In this document: in pieces, positions 26,123 to 35,900 of the stretch
Numbering within the stretch: position 1 is the first letter of the stretch
How the letters are laid out: each line of letters begins with the position of its first letter
The notes under the pieces: model-generated
The model's input: the letters and a program-made list of their open reading frames with translations, nothing else
The model's database searches: none
Told to the model about the DNA's origin: nothing
NCBI GenBank assembly: GCA_030065125.1
Contig: JASJDM010000063.1
Span: 1 to 40,862, forward strand
DNA length: 40,862 nt
Source: Lysobacterales bacterium
GTDB taxonomy: Bacteria > Pseudomonadota > Gammaproteobacteria > Xanthomonadales > SZUA-38
Direction: 5' to 3'
Made by a program: the position numbers and the translations under genes

Positions 26123-29100
26123 TCAGAAGTTGATCTCAAGCCCCAGTCTCGCCGTCCACAGCGAACGGTTCTCCAGCACGTCCGTCAGAGAACGATCGCG
26201 GAAGCGTTCGAACACGAAGCGACCCTGATCGTCCACTGAGGAGTTGAGCACCTGCACGGAGAAGAACTGGGCGTCGTAGACCTTGCCCCAGTCGTCGTTC
26301 AGCAGGTTGCCGAAGTTGTAGACCTTCAGGAACAGCCGCGCCCGGGTGCCTTCGAAGAAGGAAGGCAGCTCCTGATCGATGCGGATGTCGATGCGGTCGC
26401 TCCAGCGGGCGTGCTCCTGGTTGCGCTCCACGAAGCCGGCGCCAAGGCCTTCGCGCTCGACGAAGTCGAAGAAGGCTGCCTGGTCGAAGTTGTCAGCGTA
26501 GACCACGTTGGGATCATTCGGGCCGTCAGGCACGTACAGCAGGTGGCGGCCGAAGAAACCGTCACCCTCAAGGTCGCCGGAGCCCATCACGTAGCTCTGA
26601 GGCTGGCCTTCCTGGACGTAAGCGAATGCCGTGAAGCGGGTGGTGAGATCACCAAAGAACTCGTTGGCGTAGCTGGCCCGGATGGTGAAGCGGTGGGGCA
26701 CCACGTAGTTGGAGGTGGCCGGCCGCGGATCGTTGATGTCCAGCAGCGCGGTGTTGTCGAAGTTGGAACCCGCGGTGGAAGACGTCATCGGGCTGATGTC
26801 CTCACCCTCGGTGTAGGAGTAACCGAAGGTGGTTTCCAGACCCCAGTCGAAGTCCTTGTTGAACACCACCGAGAAGATGTCCGCCGAAGCGTCACGATCG
26901 GAGTTGGTCAGCATGTAGTTGTCGCGACCGTTGACATAGTCGTAGATCGGCGTACCAACCGAGGTCTGGCCGACGATGGCCTGGGACAGGTCAACGTAGT
27001 AGGCCGAATCCTGCAGCTCGGTGTGGATGTAGTCCACATCCATCTGGATACCACCCAGCCACGGAATGTCGTAGGTGGCGCCCAGGGCAAACTTCCATTC
27101 GTTGGGCTGCTTGTAGTTGGGGTCGATCAGCACCAGGCGGCTGTCGCTGGCGTTGTCGGCGGTGGTGGCTGCCACAGCGTCAAACAGTTCCTGGGGAATG
27201 TCGAAACCCGGGCGGTTGCCGGTCAGTGGAATACTGCCGTCAAGCACGGACCGATCGGCACCGAAGTTATTCAGACGCAGCTGTACGTTGGTCAGGCCGT
27301 CGTTGGACCAGGCGTTGGAAATCCACACGTTGGGGTTGCCGCCGGAGTAGCGGCCGATACCGCCACGCAGGGACAGGTCCGGACGTGCGTCCCAGGTGAA
27401 GCCCAGGCGCGGCATGATCAGGTCAACGCCGTCGATGTTGGCATCGTTGCGCAGACCGCCGTTGGCGTCGGTAAAGGCCTGGTTGAAGTTGGGACGATCG
27501 TCACTGTCGAACCACTCGTAGCGCAGACCAGCCACAACGGTCAGGGAGTTCTCATCAAAGAAGATCTCGTCCTGGATGTAGACCGCGTTCAGCGTGTTGG
27601 AGAAGTTGGCCGCGGCGTCGGCAGGATCGTTGGTGCCGCCACCGGAACCGTAGTAGATGCGGCTCGGGCGACCCAGTTCGAAGCGGTCGATACCGGAAAG
27701 GCCACAATCCGGATTGTCGAAGCGACCCTGGGCATCCAGGTCGGCGCAGAACGCCGGGTTGTCCTCGGAATCGTCGAAGTAATCGTACTCACCGCCACGG
27801 GCGTGCTGAACGAACTGGTTGAAGATGGTCAGTTCTTCAGATTCGTAGCCGAATGTAATCACGTGGTCGCCGGCCAGGTACTGGCCCGACAGCTTGAAGA
27901 AATCGGAATCCGTATTCAGGCGGTTGGCCTGACGGGAGTCATCGGCACCAAGATAAACGGTGTCGCGACCAATGCTGATCTGGTGATCGCCGAAGTCCTG
28001 GGGTCCGACGGTTACCTGGGAGTCGTTCATCTCGTTGGTGCTCAGGAACACCTCGGTGGAGAATGCATCGGTCCAGTTGGACGCCAGCTTGGCGGTGAAG
28101 GTCTCAGATTCGGCACCTTTGGTGTAAAAGTGGTTGGCGAATTCGAATTCGTCGCTGTCACCGTCGGAGTCGCGGTCCTGGAAGCCGTCGAAGTAATTGT
28201 AGATGAAGGCCAGGTTGTGGGACTCGTTGATGTTCCAGTCCAGCCGCACCATGTACTTCTCAGATTCCTGCGCACCATCGGTGGGCAGGCCACCCGGATC
28301 GTAGCCGTAGACGTTATTGGCGATACTGACGATGCGGTCGTGGTCAGCGCGGGAGAACCACTCGCGCTCTACGCCGACGCCGGATCCGTCAAAGCCACGG
28401 GCCAGGAAGCGCGGACGCTCACTCTCTTCATAAGCGGCGAACATGAACAGCCGGTCCTGGATCAGCGGGCCGCCCACGGTGAAGCCGTAGGTGTTCTCAT
28501 TGAACGACGGGGTGCTGAAGTCGCGATCGTCGCCACCCAGCTCGTCGCCGCGCAGGCTGTCGCTGGTCCATTCCCAGAACAGGTTGCCGTCCCATTCGTT
28601 GGAGCCGGACTTGGTGACGGCGTTGATGTTACAGGCGGAGAATCCACCGTAGGTTACATCAAACGGCGCGAGTTCAACTGCAATCTGGTCGATGGAGTCG
28701 AACGGGAACGGCATGCCCACCGCGGTGGAGTAACCGTTGGAGTTCAGGCCAAAACGGTCGTTCTGGCTGACACCGTCCAGGGTCACGCTGTTAAAGCGGG
28801 GGTGCTTGCCGGCGCAGTTGATCTCGAACCCATCGTCTTCGTTGTCGATGTTCAGACGGGGGTCAATGCCGTAAACGTCGACGATGTCCCTGTTGAATGC
28901 GACAGAGTTCTCGATATCCAGCGAGGAGAAGGTCGCCGCAGGTCCTGCAGCAACGTCCACGATGGCGCCACCTTCCGCGGTCACAACCACCTCTTCCACC
29001 GGGGTGCTGGACTCCATCCGCATGGACAGGTTGAAGGTGTCCGCCACGGAGATGTTTTCCACGATGGTGGACTGCATGTTGTTCACGGTGACCCGGTACG

Positions 29101-29374
29101 GTCCACCTGGCGGCAGACGCGAGGCCAGGAAGGTACCCTGGGCATTGGTGGTGAAGCTCCGGACAATGCCGGTACGCTCGTCCACCACCAGGACAACAGC
29201 GTTGCCCAGCGGCAGTCCGGCGCTGTCGAGCACCTTACCGCGGATGGCCGAGGTGGTTTGCTGAGCCATGACGGCTCCGGAGAATGCCAGAAGTGCCAGC
29301 AAGAGCAGTGCACAACGGGCCAGTTTCCCTTGACGCCGGCTGCGTCGAGGAATGAGTCCTTGAGTCAAATTCAT
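26123..29374 (-). CDS. Oar-type TonB-dependent outer-membrane receptor
   Basis: A 1083-residue protein, ATG with AAGGGGGT nine bases upstream. A signal peptide (CALLLLALLAFSGAVMA-QQ) is followed by a carboxypeptidase-regulatory-like domain (~40-115, IRGKVLDSAGLPLGNAVVLV), then a plug domain (~125-290: VEEVVVTAEG, FNSVTLDGVSQNDRFGLN, DVTYGGFSACNINAVTKSGSNEWDGN) and a long 22-strand-type beta-barrel ending in Phe, as expected for BAM-inserted proteins. The domain order and length match Oar/OmpA-related receptors, whose ligands are mostly unknown; protein- or peptide-derived substrates are suggested for some. No TonB/ExbBD gene is nearby, so it presumably uses a general Ton system. A large open frame on the opposite strand over the same stretch is a GC-rich shadow. 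Confidence 0.92.
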   Translation of the reverse strand: MNLTQGLIPRRSRRQGKLARCALLLLALLAFSGAVMAQQTTSAIRGKVLDSAGLPLGNAVVLVVDERTGIVRSFTTNAQGTFLASRLPPGGPYRVTVNNMQSTIVENISVADTFNLSMRMESSTPVEEVVVTAEGGAIVDVAAGPAATFSSLDIENSVAFNRDIVDVYGIDPRLNIDNEDDGFEINCAGKHPRFNSVTLDGVSQNDRFGLNSNGYSTAVGMPFPFDSIDQIAVELAPFDVTYGGFSACNINAVTKSGSNEWDGNLFWEWTSDSLRGDELGGDDRDFSTPSFNENTYGFTVGGPLIQDRLFMFAAYEESERPRFLARGFDGSGVGVEREWFSRADHDRIVSIANNVYGYDPGGLPTDGAQESEKYMVRLDWNINESHNLAFIYNYFDGFQDRDSDGDSDEFEFANHFYTKGAESETFTAKLASNWTDAFSTEVFLSTNEMNDSQVTVGPQDFGDHQISIGRDTVYLGADDSRQANRLNTDSDFFKLSGQYLAGDHVITFGYESEELTIFNQFVQHARGGEYDYFDDSEDNPAFCADLDAQGRFDNPDCGLSGIDRFELGRPSRIYYGSGGGTNDPADAAANFSNTLNAVYIQDEIFFDENSLTVVAGLRYEWFDSDDRPNFNQAFTDANGGLRNDANIDGVDLIMPRLGFTWDARPDLSLRGGIGRYSGGNPNVWISNAWSNDGLTNVQLRLNNFGADRSVLDGSIPLTGNRPGFDIPQELFDAVAATTADNASDSRLVLIDPNYKQPNEWKFALGATYDIPWLGGIQMDVDYIHTELQDSAYYVDLSQAIVGQTSVGTPIYDYVNGRDNYMLTNSDRDASADIFSVVFNKDFDWGLETTFGYSYTEGEDISPMTSSTAGSNFDNTALLDINDPRPATSNYVVPHRFTIRASYANEFFGDLTTRFTAFAYVQEGQPQSYVMGSGDLEGDGFFGRHLLYVPDGPNDPNVVYADNFDQAAFFDFVEREGLGAGFVERNQEHARWSDRIDIRIDQELPSFFEGTRARLFLKVYNFGNLLNDDWGKVYDAQFFSVQVLNSSVDDQGRFVFERFRDRSLTDVLENRSLWTARLGLEINF

Positions 29375-29409
29375 GGGTTTAGACCCCCTTAGACGGTCAA
29401 AACGATTGG

Positions 29410-29438
29410 ATTTTAGGGACGCCGGGCGGTGCGGTCAG
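29410..29438 (-). promoter_or_regulatory. Candidate sigma-70 promoter for TonB receptor gene
   Basis: On the minus strand CTGACC (29433-29438) and TAAAAT (29410-29415) are separated by 17 nt. The start codon is 36 nt downstream of the -10. The -35 is only a 4/6 match. Confidence 0.4.
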
Positions 29439-29589
29439 CAAGGCCCGGACATGGCATTTTCGCTCGCGCGCATTATGGATGCAAGAAAGTTACGGTCAGA
29501 TGACCGTTCGATTACAGGGGACGGAATTTTTTGTGTCCGCCTGACCGGGCCGAAACCCTTTGCTGGCCTCGATTTTCGCCGATTTTCGC

Positions 29590-29844
29590 CTAAAACCGGC
29601 GAATCAGCATTTCCAGGTCGTCTTCCGAGGCACAACGGCACTTCTGGGCCCGCCCGGTACGCTTGGAGCAGATCAGCTTCGTCATCTTGGGGCACTGGGG
29701 TGCCTTGTTGGCCACAACCATGTCGATCTCTGCCTGCTGGGTGGGATCGGCAGGTGGGGCAGTGGCGCAGGCTCCAAGCAATACGGTAAGGAAAGCCAGC
29801 AGCAGTGCGTTTCGCGAGGGAATCTGGCGTGAGTTGCCAGGCAT
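29590..29844 (-). CDS. Small Cys-containing lipoprotein, hypothetical
   Basis: An 84-residue product with GGAGA upstream of its ATG. The leader LLLAFLTVLLGAC is a lipobox with acylated Cys at about residue 26. The mature part is about 59 residues and contains CPKMTKLICSKRTGRAQKCRC, four Cys that could form disulfides or bind metal, and ends in an acidic/hydrophobic helix. I do not recognise a family. It lies upstream of, and on the same strand as, the receptor gene, separated by 215 nt with a candidate promoter, so co-transcription is uncertain. Confidence 0.7.
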   Translation of the reverse strand: MPGNSRQIPSRNALLLAFLTVLLGACATAPPADPTQQAEIDMVVANKAPQCPKMTKLICSKRTGRAQKCRCASEDDLEMLIRRF

Positions 29845-30001
29845 GTCGCTTCTCCAGCCCGGCGTGCCGGGCGTCTCCGTGTAGCACCAGCTTAGACCAG
29901 CAGCAGGTGCGGCGCCAGCCAGGGCGCAGCCTGAGCAGCCGGAATGATTAGATCAGCCACACCGACCTCGCGTGGCCTGGAGGCCATTGAATCTCATCTC
30001 C

Positions 30002-30110
30002 GGCGCGCAGCGCGTTCCCCAGCGGCCGAAGGTCGCGTTCCCCAGCTCGCGTCAGCGAGCGTTCCCCAGCTCGCGTCAGCGAGCGTTCCCCAGCTTGCGA
30101 AGCAAGCGTT
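30002..30110 (-). repeat. Third hairpin-array locus: solo arm at the ligA 3' end
   Basis: CGTTCCCCA blocks alternate with the stems GCGC-gca-GCGC, GCGGCC-gaa-GGTCGC (one G-U wobble), GCTCGC-gtca-GCGAGC twice in tandem, and GCTTGC-gaa-GCAAGC. The last block, CGTT, runs straight into the ligA stop codon (30110-30112). No four-helix-bundle gene or opposed arm is nearby. Confidence 0.9.
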
Positions 30111-32140
30111 CAGGGAACCAGGCCCAACAGCTCGGCCAGTCCTTCTTCCCCCAGCACCTCCACCCCCAGCGCCTCCGCCTTGGTCAGCTTCGAGCCGGCT
30201 TTTTCCCCGGCGATGAGCGCCGTGGTGTTCTTCGACACGCTGCCGCTGACCTTGGCACCAAGGGCTTCCAGCCGGTCCTTGGCTTCGGACCGTTTCATGC
30301 TGGACAGCGTGCCGGTCAAGACGTAGGTGTTGCCGTGCAGGGGCCCGTCGTCGCTGCGAACGGGCTCGGACTCAGGCCAATGCACCCCGGCGGATCGCAG
30401 CAACTGGATCACTTCCCGGTTGTGGGGTTCGGAAAAAAAGCTGTGGATGTGTTCGGCCACGATGGGCCCCACGTCGGGCACCTCTTCCAGCTGTTCCCGG
30501 CTTGCCGCCATCACCGCGTCGAGAAAGCCGAAATGCCGCGCCAGGTTTTTTGCGGTGGCCTCACCCACTTCGCGGATACCCAGGGCATACAGCAGGCGGT
30601 CCAGGGTGGTCTGCTTGCTGTGCTCCAGGGCATCCACCAGGTTCTGGGCCGACTTCCGGGCCATGCGCTCCAGTCCCGCCAGCAGCTCCACGTCCAGCGC
30701 AAACAGATCGGCCACGCTGTTGATCCGGTCGCCATCCACCAGCTGTTCCACCAGCTTGTCGCCCAGACCCTCGATGTCCAGGGCGCGGCGGGAGGCAAAA
30801 TGCTTGATGGCTTCCTTGCGCTGGGCCTGGCAGAACAATCCGCCGGTGCAGCGCAGCACCGCCTCGCCTTCGGGCCGCAGCACGGCGGAACCGCACACCG
30901 GGCACTGCTCGGGCATCTCAAATTCCCGGGCATCATCGGGCCGGCGTTCCAGCACCACGCTGACCACTTCGGGAATGACGTCACCGGCCCTTCGCACCAC
31001 CACGGTGTCGCCGATGCGCACGTCCTTGCGGCGCAGTTCGTCTTCGTTGTGCAGGGTGGCATTGGTGACGGTGACGCCGCCAACAAACACCGGCTCCAAC
31101 CGTGCCACCGGAGTAATGGCCCCGGTGCGCCCAACCTGCACCTCAATGTTTTCCACCCGGGTCAGCTCCTCCTGGGCCGGGTACTTGTGGGCCACGGCCC
31201 AGCGCGGCGCCCGGGACACAAAGCCCAGCTCCCGCTGAAATTCGTGATCGTCGACCTTGTAGACCACACCGTCGATCTCGAATGGCAGGTTGTCGCGCCG
31301 TTCGCCGATGCGGCGGTAGTAGGCCAGGCAGCCTTCCACCCCGGTCACCAGGTCGTTCTCGGGGCAGACCGGCAGGCCCCAGTCACGAATGGCCGCCATC
31401 ACCTGGCTGTGGCATTCCGGCAGCTCAGCGCCTTCCACCAGGCCGGTGGAGTAGGCAAAAAACGCCAGGGGGCGCTCGGCCGTGAGCCGGGGATCCAGCT
31501 GGCGCAAGCTGCCCGCGGCCGCGTTCCTGGGATTGACGAAGGTCTTTTCACCCTTGCGGCGGGCGCGCTCGTTGTAGGCCTCGAACTCCGCCTTGGGAAT
31601 GTAGACCTCACCGCGCACCTCAAGCACCGCGGGAAAACCGCTGCCGCGCAGTTCCAGGGGAATGGCGTTGATGGTACGGGCGTTGTGGGTAACGTCCTCT
31701 CCGGTAGTGCCGTCCCCACGGGTGGCGGCCCGCTGCAATCGGCCGTCCCGGTAAAGCAGGCTGAGGGCAACGCCGTCCAGTTTGGGCTCCGCCGCGTAGC
31801 TGATGACACCGTCTTCCCCCAGCCGCTCCCGCACGCGCCGGTCGAAATCCGCCAGCTCTTCCTCGGTGAAGGCATTGCCCAGGGAGAGCATGGGCACCTC
31901 GTGACGCACCGTAGCGAAGCCCTCCAGCACCTCGCCACCGACCCGCTGGGTGGGCGAGTCCGGGTGCTGCAGCTCCGGGAACTGCTGCTCCAGTTCAGCC
32001 AGTTCACGCATCAGGCGATCCCATTCGGCGTCGGGCACCGACGGATCGTCCAGCACGTAATAGCGGTAATTGTGGTCAGCGATCTGCTGACGCAGCTGCT
32101 CTACCCGCCGGCGCGGGTCCTGGGTTGGAGCTGCTGTCAT
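30110..32140 (-). CDS. ligA: NAD-dependent DNA ligase LigA
   Basis: A 676-residue protein of normal family length. It seals nicks in duplex DNA using NAD, joining Okazaki fragments in the cytoplasm. Visible in order: the Ia NAD-binding region (DHNYRYYVLDDPSVPDAEWDRL, ~20-40), adenylation Lys120 in EPKLDGVALSL, an OB fold, a four-Cys zinc finger (CPVCGSAVLRP...CTGGLFCQAQR, ~411-440), helix-hairpin-helix repeats (~490-580) and a C-terminal BRCT domain (GNTYVLTGTLSSMKRSEAKDRLEALGAKV). It follows zipA by 7 nt, consistent with an smc-zipA-ligA operon. The stop codon is embedded in the edge of a hairpin array. Confidence 0.97.
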   Translation of the reverse strand: MTAAPTQDPRRRVEQLRQQIADHNYRYYVLDDPSVPDAEWDRLMRELAELEQQFPELQHPDSPTQRVGGEVLEGFATVRHEVPMLSLGNAFTEEELADFDRRVRERLGEDGVISYAAEPKLDGVALSLLYRDGRLQRAATRGDGTTGEDVTHNARTINAIPLELRGSGFPAVLEVRGEVYIPKAEFEAYNERARRKGEKTFVNPRNAAAGSLRQLDPRLTAERPLAFFAYSTGLVEGAELPECHSQVMAAIRDWGLPVCPENDLVTGVEGCLAYYRRIGERRDNLPFEIDGVVYKVDDHEFQRELGFVSRAPRWAVAHKYPAQEELTRVENIEVQVGRTGAITPVARLEPVFVGGVTVTNATLHNEDELRRKDVRIGDTVVVRRAGDVIPEVVSVVLERRPDDAREFEMPEQCPVCGSAVLRPEGEAVLRCTGGLFCQAQRKEAIKHFASRRALDIEGLGDKLVEQLVDGDRINSVADLFALDVELLAGLERMARKSAQNLVDALEHSKQTTLDRLLYALGIREVGEATAKNLARHFGFLDAVMAASREQLEEVPDVGPIVAEHIHSFFSEPHNREVIQLLRSAGVHWPESEPVRSDDGPLHGNTYVLTGTLSSMKRSEAKDRLEALGAKVSGSVSKNTTALIAGEKAGSKLTKAEALGVEVLGEEGLAELLGLVP

Positions 32141-32147
32141 TGGACAG

Positions 32148-32918
32148 TCATTGAGTCCCTGGGCGGGGCTCGAAGCTGTGGGTGCGGTCGTATTCGCGCA
32201 TCTCTTCGCGGATGCTGGCGGTGCGCTGGCGGCTCAGGCTGCTCTGGTTCTCATCCAGCAGCTCGATATCCAGCAGCTCGGACAGGCGGCGGCCGGCGGC
32301 CAGCATGGCGTCCCAGGCATCCAGGGCGCTGAGCTGGTTGGGCAGGGTCAGAAACAGGCAGACGCCGGGGGTGTTCTGGTGGTCCGGCCGGTCCCGGTCG
32401 AAGGTGCCGGGGTTGACCACGTTGGCCATGCTGAAAATGGGCGACTGGTGGCCGTCGCCGGTCTGCACCCGGTGGTAAATGTGGTGATCGCCAAAAGTCA
32501 GGCCGACCTTTTCCGCCGCCTCGGCAATCTCCCGGCCATTGAGCTGGCCACCGCCCCGGTAGAGCAGCAGCAGGGTCACGATCTTGTCGGGATTGCTGGG
32601 CAGATCCACCGGCGCGCCTTCGGGCTCCTGGGCCGGCGCAGCAGCCTGCGGGTGGGCCCCGGCATCACCCGGGGAGCCGGGCTGCCAGTCTTCGTTGATC
32701 AACTGCCCCAGCCGGTTGAGCTCCCGCTCCAGGTTTTCGTCCAGGGGCTCAGCGCTGCGCTGGGCCGGAACGGCGCCGGGAGCCGGATCGCTGGCCGGAT
32801 CGGCAGCCTGCTGGCGCTCGGCCCGGGCCTGGGCGCGATCACGACGGGTGCCGAAATAGTAGATGCCTCCAACGATCAGGAGGCCGATGATCAGCAGTAT
32901 CCAGCGCAGTCCTTCCAC
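32148..32918 (-). CDS. zipA: Cell division protein ZipA
   Basis: A 256-residue bitopic inner-membrane protein that tethers and stabilises FtsZ at the septum. I prefer the GTG at 32918, giving M-EGLRWILLIIGLLIVGGIYYFG, because ZipA normally begins directly with its membrane helix. An upstream TTG at 32954 is the alternative, and neither has a strong ribosome-binding site. After the helix come a basic stretch (GTRRDRAQARAERQ), a Pro/Ala/Glu-rich linker (~25-110) and the FtsZ-binding C-terminal domain (IVTLLLLYRGGGQLNGREI, FGDHHIYHRV, FSMANVVNPGTFD, PGVCLFLTLP). It lies between smc and ligA as in many gammaproteobacteria. Confidence 0.9.
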   Translation of the reverse strand: MEGLRWILLIIGLLIVGGIYYFGTRRDRAQARAERQQAADPASDPAPGAVPAQRSAEPLDENLERELNRLGQLINEDWQPGSPGDAGAHPQAAAPAQEPEGAPVDLPSNPDKIVTLLLLYRGGGQLNGREIAEAAEKVGLTFGDHHIYHRVQTGDGHQSPIFSMANVVNPGTFDRDRPDHQNTPGVCLFLTLPNQLSALDAWDAMLAAGRRLSELLDIELLDENQSSLSRQRTASIREEMREYDRTHSFEPRPGTQ

Positions 32919-32998
32919 CCGGTTATTATCAGGCTTAAAGGGGCCGGTGGACAATCCGCAAAGCGGCGGGACTTCGGACCACCATTACTGGGCTACCA

Positions 32999-35900
32999 TC
33001 ACTCGCTGGCCATCTTCTCGGCCTCGGCGATATCCACCGATACCATCCGCGAGACGCCGGGTTCCCGCATGGTCACGCCGGTGAGCTGGTGCGCCACTTC
33101 CATGGTGATCTTGTTGTGGGTCACGAACAGGAACTGCACCTGCTCGGACATCTCCGACACCATCTCCGAGAACCGCCCTACGTTGGCGTCGTCCAGCGGA
33201 GCGTCCACCTCGTCCAGCAGGCAGAACGGCGCCGGGTTCAGCTGGAAGATGGCAAACACAAAGGACACGGCGGTGAGCGCTTTCTCACCACCGGACAGCA
33301 GGTGGATGTTGGTGATGCGCTTGCCGGGCGGACGCGCCATCAGGGTCACGCCGGCGGTCAGCAGGTCGTCGCCGGTCAGGTCCATGTAGGCATGCCCGCC
33401 GCCGAACAGCCGTGGAAACAGCTCCTGCACGCCGGTATTGACCCGGTCGAAGGTCTCCTTGAAGCGGGTGCGGGTTTTGCGGTCAATCTTGCGGATGGCC
33501 GCCTCCAGGGTTTCCAGAGCCTCCACCAGGTCGGCGTTCTGGGAATCCAGGTATTCCTTGCGCTCGGACTGTTCCTGGAATTCCTGGATCGCCGCCAGGT
33601 TGACCGGCTCCATGCGGCGGATCCGGGCCTCCAGCCGCTCCAGCTGCCGCGCCCATTCGGCTGAATCCGCCTGCTCGGGCAGGCTCTCCAGCAGTTCCTG
33701 GCGGTCGATACCGGTCTTGTCCAGCTGCTCCTGCAGTGTCTCCGACTTGACCCGTGTGCCCTCGTGATCCAGCCGCTGCTGCTCCAGCCGGGCGCGGATC
33801 TGGTGCTCTTTGTCATTGGCCGCGGCGCGCTGCTGTTCCAGCTCCCGCAGCTTGGCGCCGAATGCGTCCAGTGTGTTGCGCGCTTCGGTCAGCCTCTGGT
33901 CCACGCTGAGCCGCTGGTCCAGCAGCTCCTTGAGGCTTTTTTCTTCACTCTCCAGGGGCTCGTCAGCGGACTCGATCTGGCTGATCAGCTGGCGGCGGCG
34001 TTCGTCCAGCTGGTTGATCTGCAGGCTGATCCGCTCCAGGGCCTGTTCGGTTGAAGTCAACGCAGCGTTCCTGGACTCTTTTTGAATGGCCAGCTGGGTG
34101 GCACGGTTGCGCGCCTCGCCGGCAGCGCTGCGGGTCTGATCATGCTGCTGGCGGACCTGGTCGCGGCGCTGCTCCAGGGCTTCGCGCTGCTGTTCCAGGT
34201 CGGCCATGCGATCCACCGAGGTCTGCAGCTTGCCCCGGGCGCTTTTTACCGCCTCGGTGTCCGCGCTGATGCGCTCGGTCAGGCTGTTGCTCTCCTGGCC
34301 CAGCTGGTCCCGGCGCCGGGCCAGTTCCTGCTGGCGGGCCTTGCGGGCTTCCAGCTGGCCACCAATCTCGGCGAGCCGGCGATGCTCCATGTTGAGATCC
34401 TGCACCAGGCCGTCACGCTGGTCTTCCAGGTCGCTGATGCGCTCTTCAGCGGCCTGCTGTTCGGCACGCTGGTTTTCTCCCTGGCTGCCGAGCTGCTCCA
34501 GCTGCTGGCGCAGGGACTGGATTTCCCGCTCCCGCTCGATGACCCCGCCCTGTTCGGACTCACCGCGGCTGACTCGAACCCAGCCCGGCCCCAGCCACTC
34601 GCCCGCCTGGGTCATGACCGACTCGCCGGGCTGCAGGCTGGCTTCCAGGGCTTCACCCAGGCTGGCTGCGGCCCGCACCCGGGTCAGCAGGGACGCCACT
34701 GCGGCGGAACCCGTGACTTTTTCTGCCAGTGAACCTGCCGGTGCGCCGGCATCGGGCGAAGCGGCAGAATCCACCAGCGCGAGCTCCCCCTGGTCCAGCT
34801 CCTGTACCGCTGTGATCAGCGTCTCGGGCTGGTCGGCCACGATGGCTTCCAGGAAGTGCCCCAGGGCCGTTTCCACCGCCCGTTCCCAGCCCGGTTCAAC
34901 CTGGATGGTCTCGGCCAGCCGCCCGGCCTCTTCCAGGCCGTGCCGGGCCAGCCAGTCGGATACGTCCTGCTGGTCCTTGGACAGGGCCGCCTGCTGCAGG
35001 GCGTCCAGGGAGCTGAGGCGGCCCCGGGTTTCCTGGTAGGACTCGCGGGTTTCCGCCAGCTGTTCTTCCAGGCTGCGCAGGCGCTCTGACTGCTGGCCCA
35101 GTTCCTCGCGCCGGGAATCCAGGCGGGATTCGATATCCCTGACCCTGGCCTGCTGGGCCTCGCGTTTCTGCTCCAGGCTCACCAGGTCTTTCTCCACGGC
35201 GTCGGTGGAGATGCTCTCACCTTCGGCCTGGATGCCCTCCAGCCGGACGGCGTTCTCGGCCAGCTGCCGGTCCAGGTGGTCTATGCGGGTCCGTTCCACG
35301 TCGGCGGCCCGGCCCAGCTCGCTGGAAGCCTGGCTGAATTCCTGCCAGTTCTTCTGCCACTCCTGCAGGTCGGACTCCGCCGCCTGGGCAGCGGCTACCG
35401 CCTCGTTTTCGGCGGCGCGGGCCTGCTCCAGCTCCGGTTCCAGGCTGGCGATCTGGCGCTTCAGGTCTTCCACCTGCACCCGGTCCAGGTCCAGGTGTTC
35501 CTGCAGTTCCTGCCAGTTTCGCTCGGCTTCTTCGTGCTCCTTGCGCTGCCGCGCACTGAGATCCTTGCGGTGTTCAATGGCCTGCTCCAGCCGGGCGATT
35601 TCGCCGGCCACCTCGTACAACTCGGCCTGGACCTTGTTAGTGTGGTCACGGGATTCGTTCTGCTCTTCCCGGCAGCTTTCAATGTCGGATTCGACCTTGC
35701 GCAAACGGGCCACTTCAGCCTGCAGCAGGTTCTCGGTTTCCGCCAGCAGCCGATTGCCGTTTTCCAGCTGGTGCTGCAGTTCGCGCCAGCTGACTGCGAA
35801 CAGCTGCGCTTCCCTGTAACGGAACTCCGACTTGAGTTCCTTATACTTCTCCGCCTGTTTGGCCTGGCGATCCAGGTGCTGCAGCTGCTTGTCCACCTCG

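Noticed and set aside
26411..29392. 993-residue open frame on the plus strand opposite the TonB receptor gene
   Set aside because: It mirrors the receptor's codon pattern in GC-rich DNA, has no recognisable domain, and the minus-strand frame has a signal peptide, plug and barrel.
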